A stretch of 8,353 bases of DNA. Source: an uncultured Clostridia bacterium. Lineage in GTDB: Bacteria; Bacillota; Clostridia; Oscillospirales; Acutalibacteraceae. Below, piece by piece: positions 5,017 to 8,353 of the stretch (position 1 is the stretch's first letter; each line of letters begins with the position of its first letter). The notes below the pieces were generated by a model. That model searched no databases, had not been told where the DNA came from, and saw only the letters and a list, made by a program, of their open reading frames with translations. The translations under genes were made by a program, and so were the position numbers. The DNA lies in contig CALDPI010000150.1 in the NCBI GenBank assembly GCA_937912045.1, positions 1 to 8,353 of the forward strand, given 5' to 3'.

Positions 5017-6012
5017 GAAAATATCAGACAAACAACAGAACGAATTGAGCGCGAAACGCTTTCACCGCGCGCCGTACTGAGCGAGGCGACAAGAGGTCGC
5101 GAAACGGTTGAGGCACCGTGCGATATGCGCACCGCCTTTCAGCGTGACCGCGACAGGATTATACATTGCAAGGCGTTCCGCCGTTTAAAGCACAAAACAC
5201 AGGTTTTCCTATCGCCCGAGTCTGACCACTACCGCACCCGACTTACACATACGCTTGAGGTCGCACAGATTGCGCGTACAATCGCACGCTCTCTGCGTCT
5301 TAACGAGGATTTGACCGAGGCAATCGCCCTCGGGCACGATTTGGGTCACACGCCCTTCGGCCATGCAGGTGAACGCGCACTGGACAAGTGCGCACCGTTT
5401 GATTTCACCCACTATGAGCAGAGCGTGCGCGTCTGCCGCTTGCTCGAGCGCGACGGAAGAGGACTCAATCTCACGCACGAGGTGCTTGACGGAATTAAAA
5501 ATCACACCAAGGGCGAGCTGCCCTCAACGCTTGAGGGTCGCGTTGTCCGCATATCCGACCGCATTGCCTACATAAATCACGACATTGATGACGCTGTCCG
5601 CGGTGATATAATCTCGGCGGAATCGCTCCCACGGGACATTGTAAAGGCTTTAGGTGCTACCAAAAGCCAGCGTATTAACAGCCTTGTAACCTCGGTTGTA
5701 CGCAACAGTGAGGACGACATCGTTATGGACAGCAAAACCGCGCGCCATTTTGATGCCTTGCACGAGTTTCTCTTTTCTAACGTGTACCGAAATCCAAAGG
5801 CGAAAAATGAAGAAACAAAGGTCGACGGCATCGTTACGGGCATATATGAATATATGCTTCGCCACCCCGAAAAGCTCGTGGGCGAGTATGCCAGAGTGCG
5901 CGACAGCGAAGGTGTAGAGCGTGCCGCCGCAGACTACGTTTCGGGTATGACCGACCACTATGCCGTTACGGTATATTCGGATATCTTCATACCAAAATTC
6001 TGGGAGGTGTAG
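5014..6012 (+). CDS. Deoxyguanosinetriphosphate triphosphohydrolase-like HD protein
   Basis: This 332-residue HD-domain protein resembles dGTP triphosphohydrolases, which split dNTPs into deoxynucleoside and triphosphate and so trim dNTP pools. The metal-binding HD set is visible: H79 in LTHTLEV, H108-D109 in ALGHDLGHTPFGHAGE, and D182 in RISDRIAYINHD. The segment FQRDRDRIIHCKAFRRLKHKTQVF (42-65) before it is also typical. The length is that of the shorter Firmicute/actinobacterial group and not the roughly 500-residue E. coli Dgt, so nucleotide preference cannot be assigned. The start is GTG 5014, as the family N-terminus shows. dnaG begins two bases after its TAG stop, so the two are co-transcribed. 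Placement before dnaG and sigA is common in Clostridia. A weak promoter (TTGATG 4972-4977, TATAAG 4993-4998, 15-base spacing) may lie in front. Confidence 0.92.
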   Translation: MENIRQTTERIERETLSPRAVLSEATRGRETVEAPCDMRTAFQRDRDRIIHCKAFRRLKHKTQVFLSPESDHYRTRLTHTLEVAQIARTIARSLRLNEDLTEAIALGHDLGHTPFGHAGERALDKCAPFDFTHYEQSVRVCRLLERDGRGLNLTHEVLDGIKNHTKGELPSTLEGRVVRISDRIAYINHDIDDAVRGDIISAESLPRDIVKALGATKSQRINSLVTSVVRNSEDDIVMDSKTARHFDALHEFLFSNVYRNPKAKNEETKVDGIVTGIYEYMLRHPEKLVGEYARVRDSEGVERAAADYVSGMTDHYAVTVYSDIFIPKFWEV

Positions 6013-6014
6013 CT

Positions 6015-7790
6015 TTGGCACTGACAGAAGATTTAAAGCTTGAAATAAAGTACAGGAACGATATCGAATCGGTGATTTCGCAATACGTGAATTTGCGTCG
6101 CAGGGGCAAGAACCTTGTGGGACTTTGCCCGTTCCACAACGAAAAAACACCGTCGTTCACCGTCTATCCCGAAAACGGCTCGTTTTATTGCTTTGGTTGC
6201 GGCGCAGGCGGCGACGTTATCACCTTTACAAGTCTTATAGAAAATCTCGACTATATGGAGTCGGTAAAGCTCCTTGCCGAGCGCTCGGGCATACAGATAC
6301 CCGAGGACAGCGGCTATGACAACTCCATGCAGGAGCTTAAAAACAGAATATATGAAATCAATAGGGAAACCGCCCGCTTTTATTATTCGTATTTGATGTC
6401 GCCGGGCGGCAAATGGGCGCTTGATTATTTAAAGGGCAGAGGCCTTACAGAAGCCACAATAAAGCGCTTCGGCCTCGGCGCCGCGCCTGATTCGTGGGAT
6501 TCACTGCTAAAATATCTGAAAAGCAAGGGTTTCTCGCTTGCCGATATGGTGCAGGCAAACGTCATATCGCAGAGCAACAGGGGTACATATTTTGACCGTT
6601 TCCGCAACAGGATTATGTTTCCGATATTTAATCTGCGCGGAAACTGCATTGCCTTTAGCGGACGAGCCCGCCCGGGTGACGATAAAGCACAGGGCAAGTA
6701 CGTCAACACGCAGGACACCCCTGTGTATAAGAAGAGTCAGCACCTTTTCGCTCTCAACTTTGCCAAGGCTGACTGTGCAGAAAGGGTAATTCTCGTTGAG
6801 GGTAATATGGACGTAATTTCCTTGCATCAGGCAGGCTTTACAAATGCCGTTGCCGCGCTTGGAACCGCCTTTGGTGAGGAGCAGGTCAAGCTGCTTTCGC
6901 GCTACACAAAGGAGATAGTTGTCACGCTCGACGCGGACGAGGCAGGCCAAAAGGCCGTAAGACGCACCATTGAAACGCTCAAGGACAGCGGCATCCGCAT
7001 CCGCGTGCTCGTCATACCGGACGGCAAAGACCCCGACGAATTTATAAAGAAAAACGGTGCGGCAAAGTTCCGCGCATTGCTTGACGGTGCCGTGAGCGAT
7101 ATTGAATATAAGCTTTTGACCGCCGCCGAGGGAATTGACGTCACGACCGACGCAGGCAGACTACAGTATTTAAAGCGTGCGGCAGAAATCTTGTCATTGG
7201 TGTACGATTCACTAACGGTCGATTTGTATGCAGGCAGGCTTGCCGATAAATACGGTGTTTCCAAAACCGCACTCATATCGCAGATAGAAAGCACGCGAAA
7301 GCAGCACGCAAAAACACAGTATAAAAAAGAAATACGCGAGGTTGTCACACCGCGCATCAACCGCGAGGATGTCAATCCTGACCGCCGCAGGTATCCGCGT
7401 GCCGTAAAGGCGGAGGAGGCAATAATTTCAATTCTTTTGTCCCACCCCGACCTTTATAGCGCGTTTGAGAGCCGTCTCTCAGCAGAGGATATGCTCACAC
7501 CGCTTAACAAGCGAATTCTGGGCGAGGTTTGCTCGCTTCTCAAAAACGGACATCCCATTGCGGATATAACGCTGCTGGGCGATAGGCTCACCCCACAGGA
7601 AATGGGCTATCTTGTGTCGCTTCAAAACGGCGTAATGGCCGAAAAAAACGCAAAAACGGTATTAAACGATTGCATAAAGGTAATATTAGAAGAGAAAGCA
7701 ACGGTTAATGCTGATAAAGACCAGGATTTGTCGCTTGACGATTGGGCAAAGAAAATGCAACAAATTGCAGAGAATAAAAAGGGAGAATAA
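6015..7790 (+). CDS. dnaG: DNA primase
   Basis: This 591-residue primase makes the RNA primers for the replication fork, in contact with the replicative helicase. The N-terminal CHC2 zinc domain is complete, with C38 and H41 in CPFHNEKTPSF and C59 and C62 in CFGC. The catalytic TOPRIM domain follows, with E262 and D266 in VEGNMD and D306 and D308 in LDADEAG. The RNA-polymerase-like basic core (FDRFRNRIMFPI, near 193-204) precedes it. The C-terminal 150 residues form the helicase-interaction region, as in other primases of about 600 residues. The start is TTG with GGGAGGTG at 6002-6009, inside the end of the upstream gene. Starting there places the zinc motif at the expected distance from the N-terminus. 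sigA follows after five bases. A rare start codon in a strong ribosome site may set a low primase level. Confidence 0.96.
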   Translation: MALTEDLKLEIKYRNDIESVISQYVNLRRRGKNLVGLCPFHNEKTPSFTVYPENGSFYCFGCGAGGDVITFTSLIENLDYMESVKLLAERSGIQIPEDSGYDNSMQELKNRIYEINRETARFYYSYLMSPGGKWALDYLKGRGLTEATIKRFGLGAAPDSWDSLLKYLKSKGFSLADMVQANVISQSNRGTYFDRFRNRIMFPIFNLRGNCIAFSGRARPGDDKAQGKYVNTQDTPVYKKSQHLFALNFAKADCAERVILVEGNMDVISLHQAGFTNAVAALGTAFGEEQVKLLSRYTKEIVVTLDADEAGQKAVRRTIETLKDSGIRIRVLVIPDGKDPDEFIKKNGAAKFRALLDGAVSDIEYKLLTAAEGIDVTTDAGRLQYLKRAAEILSLVYDSLTVDLYAGRLADKYGVSKTALISQIESTRKQHAKTQYKKEIREVVTPRINREDVNPDRRRYPRAVKAEEAIISILLSHPDLYSAFESRLSAEDMLTPLNKRILGEVCSLLKNGHPIADITLLGDRLTPQEMGYLVSLQNGVMAEKNAKTVLNDCIKVILEEKATVNADKDQDLSLDDWAKKMQQIAENKKGE

Positions 7791-7795
7791 GCAAT

Positions 7796-8353
7796 ATGGG
7801 TAAGAAAAAAACCACAGAGGAAAAAGTAACCGTTGCCGAAGAAAACACTTACAAGCAGGAAACGGAATATACAGAGGAAGAGCGCGACTATGATGATTTC
7901 GGCACACCGCCGGAGGATTTGGACGAGCTCACAGGCGAAACCCCTCTGCTTGATATCGACTTTGATAAAGAACCGAGCGAGGACGAGCTTAAGCTCGAGG
8001 AACTCGACGCCGAGCAGTTTGACGGTGATTTGTCGGTTGACAACATATCACTTGATGACCCCGTAAAGGTATATCTCCGCGAAATCGGACGCGTTCAGCT
8101 TCTGTCAATCGACGAGGAAATCGGCCTTGCTGAGAAAATTTCTCAGGGTGATGAGGCGGCAAAACAACGTCTGACCGAGGCCAACCTGCGCCTTGTCGTT
8201 TCCATCGCCAAGAAGTACGTCGGCAGAGGAATGCATTTCCTCGACCTCATACAAGAGGGTAACGTTGGTCTTATTAAGGCGGTTGATAAGTTTGATTATA
8301 CCAAGGGCTTTAAGTTCTCAACCTATGCTACTTGGTGGATTCGCCAAGCAATT
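7796..8353 (+). CDS. sigA: Housekeeping RNA polymerase sigma factor, N-terminal part (3' end outside window)
   Basis: The first 186 codons of the primary sigma-70 factor (SigA/RpoD) are present, running off the right edge in frame. Region 1.2 is visible as DDPVKVYLREIGRVQLLS (87-104). Region 2 follows with NLRLVVSIAKKYVGRGM (130-146), LDLIQEGNVGLIKAVDKFDY (149-168) and the -10-recognition part KGFKFSTYATWWIRQAI. These are almost identical to known primary sigmas and exclude an alternative sigma factor. The ATG has GGGAG at 7781-7785, eleven bases upstream, inside dnaG. The 86 or so residues before region 1.2 are very acidic (33 Asp/Glu against 8 Lys/Arg in residues 1-88) and show no recognisable region 1.1 fold. 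The gene is probably co-transcribed with dnaG, as in the classic macromolecular-synthesis operon. Confidence 0.95.
   Translation, partial: MGKKKTTEEKVTVAEENTYKQETEYTEEERDYDDFGTPPEDLDELTGETPLLDIDFDKEPSEDELKLEELDAEQFDGDLSVDNISLDDPVKVYLREIGRVQLLSIDEEIGLAEKISQGDEAAKQRLTEANLRLVVSIAKKYVGRGMHFLDLIQEGNVGLIKAVDKFDYTKGFKFSTYATWWIRQAI

Noticed and set aside
6507..6950. Long frames on the minus strand inside dnaG (also 6902-7375)
   Set aside because: Both are antisense to the conserved primase core, without start signals or recognisable domains.

Overview
The window is ordinary chromosomal core DNA from an endospore-forming, anaerobic-type Firmicute, most likely a member of the class Clostridia and perhaps of the Oscillospiraceae/Ruminococcaceae side. 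The evidence is a spoIIR gene, the dgt-like/dnaG/sigA gene order typical of Clostridia, strong AAGGGG-type Shine-Dalgarno sites, SigA-type promoters (TTGcax-17-TATxAT), and protein sequences that read as clostridial. The lineage is inference from remembered family sequences, not a database search. Coding density is very high. There is no intergenic gap over 100 bases, no tRNA or rRNA, no CRISPR array, no insertion sequence and no prophage gene.

Layout. (1) 2-190, plus: the C-terminal end of a dCMP deaminase. (2) 187-1137, minus: an RluA-family rRNA pseudouridine synthase whose stop codon overlaps that of the deaminase. (3) 1138-1198: a compact divergent promoter region. The strong minus-strand promoter for the pseudouridine synthase and a plus-strand extended -10 for radC share bases. 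(4) 1199-3351, plus: a tight radC-engB-ispE operon, ended by a hairpin with a T-tract at 3355-3401. (5) 3402-4010, plus: spoIIR, whose Shine-Dalgarno region is the right arm of that hairpin. (6) 4019-4331: rpmE (ribosomal protein L31, zinc form) with its own promoter and terminator. (7) 4349-4975: a YigZ/IMPACT-family protein with its ribosome site directly behind the rpmE terminator. (8) 5014-8353, plus: a dGTPase-like HD protein, DNA primase and the first 186 codons of the housekeeping sigma factor SigA, which runs off the right edge. This is a macromolecular-synthesis-type operon.

The themes are nucleotide pools and replication (dCMP deaminase, dGTPase-like, DnaG), ribosome biogenesis (RluA family, EngB, L31), isoprenoid supply through the MEP pathway (IspE), initiation of transcription (SigA) and the forespore-to-mother-cell signal in sporulation (SpoIIR). 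I found no undescribed multi-gene system. The most interesting points are regulatory. The ispE/spoIIR hairpin both looks like a terminator and would bury the spoIIR ribosome-binding site. Two divergent promoters interlock between rluA and radC. dgt begins with overlapping ATG and GTG codons in different frames. SigA has a very acidic N-terminus without a recognisable region 1.1.
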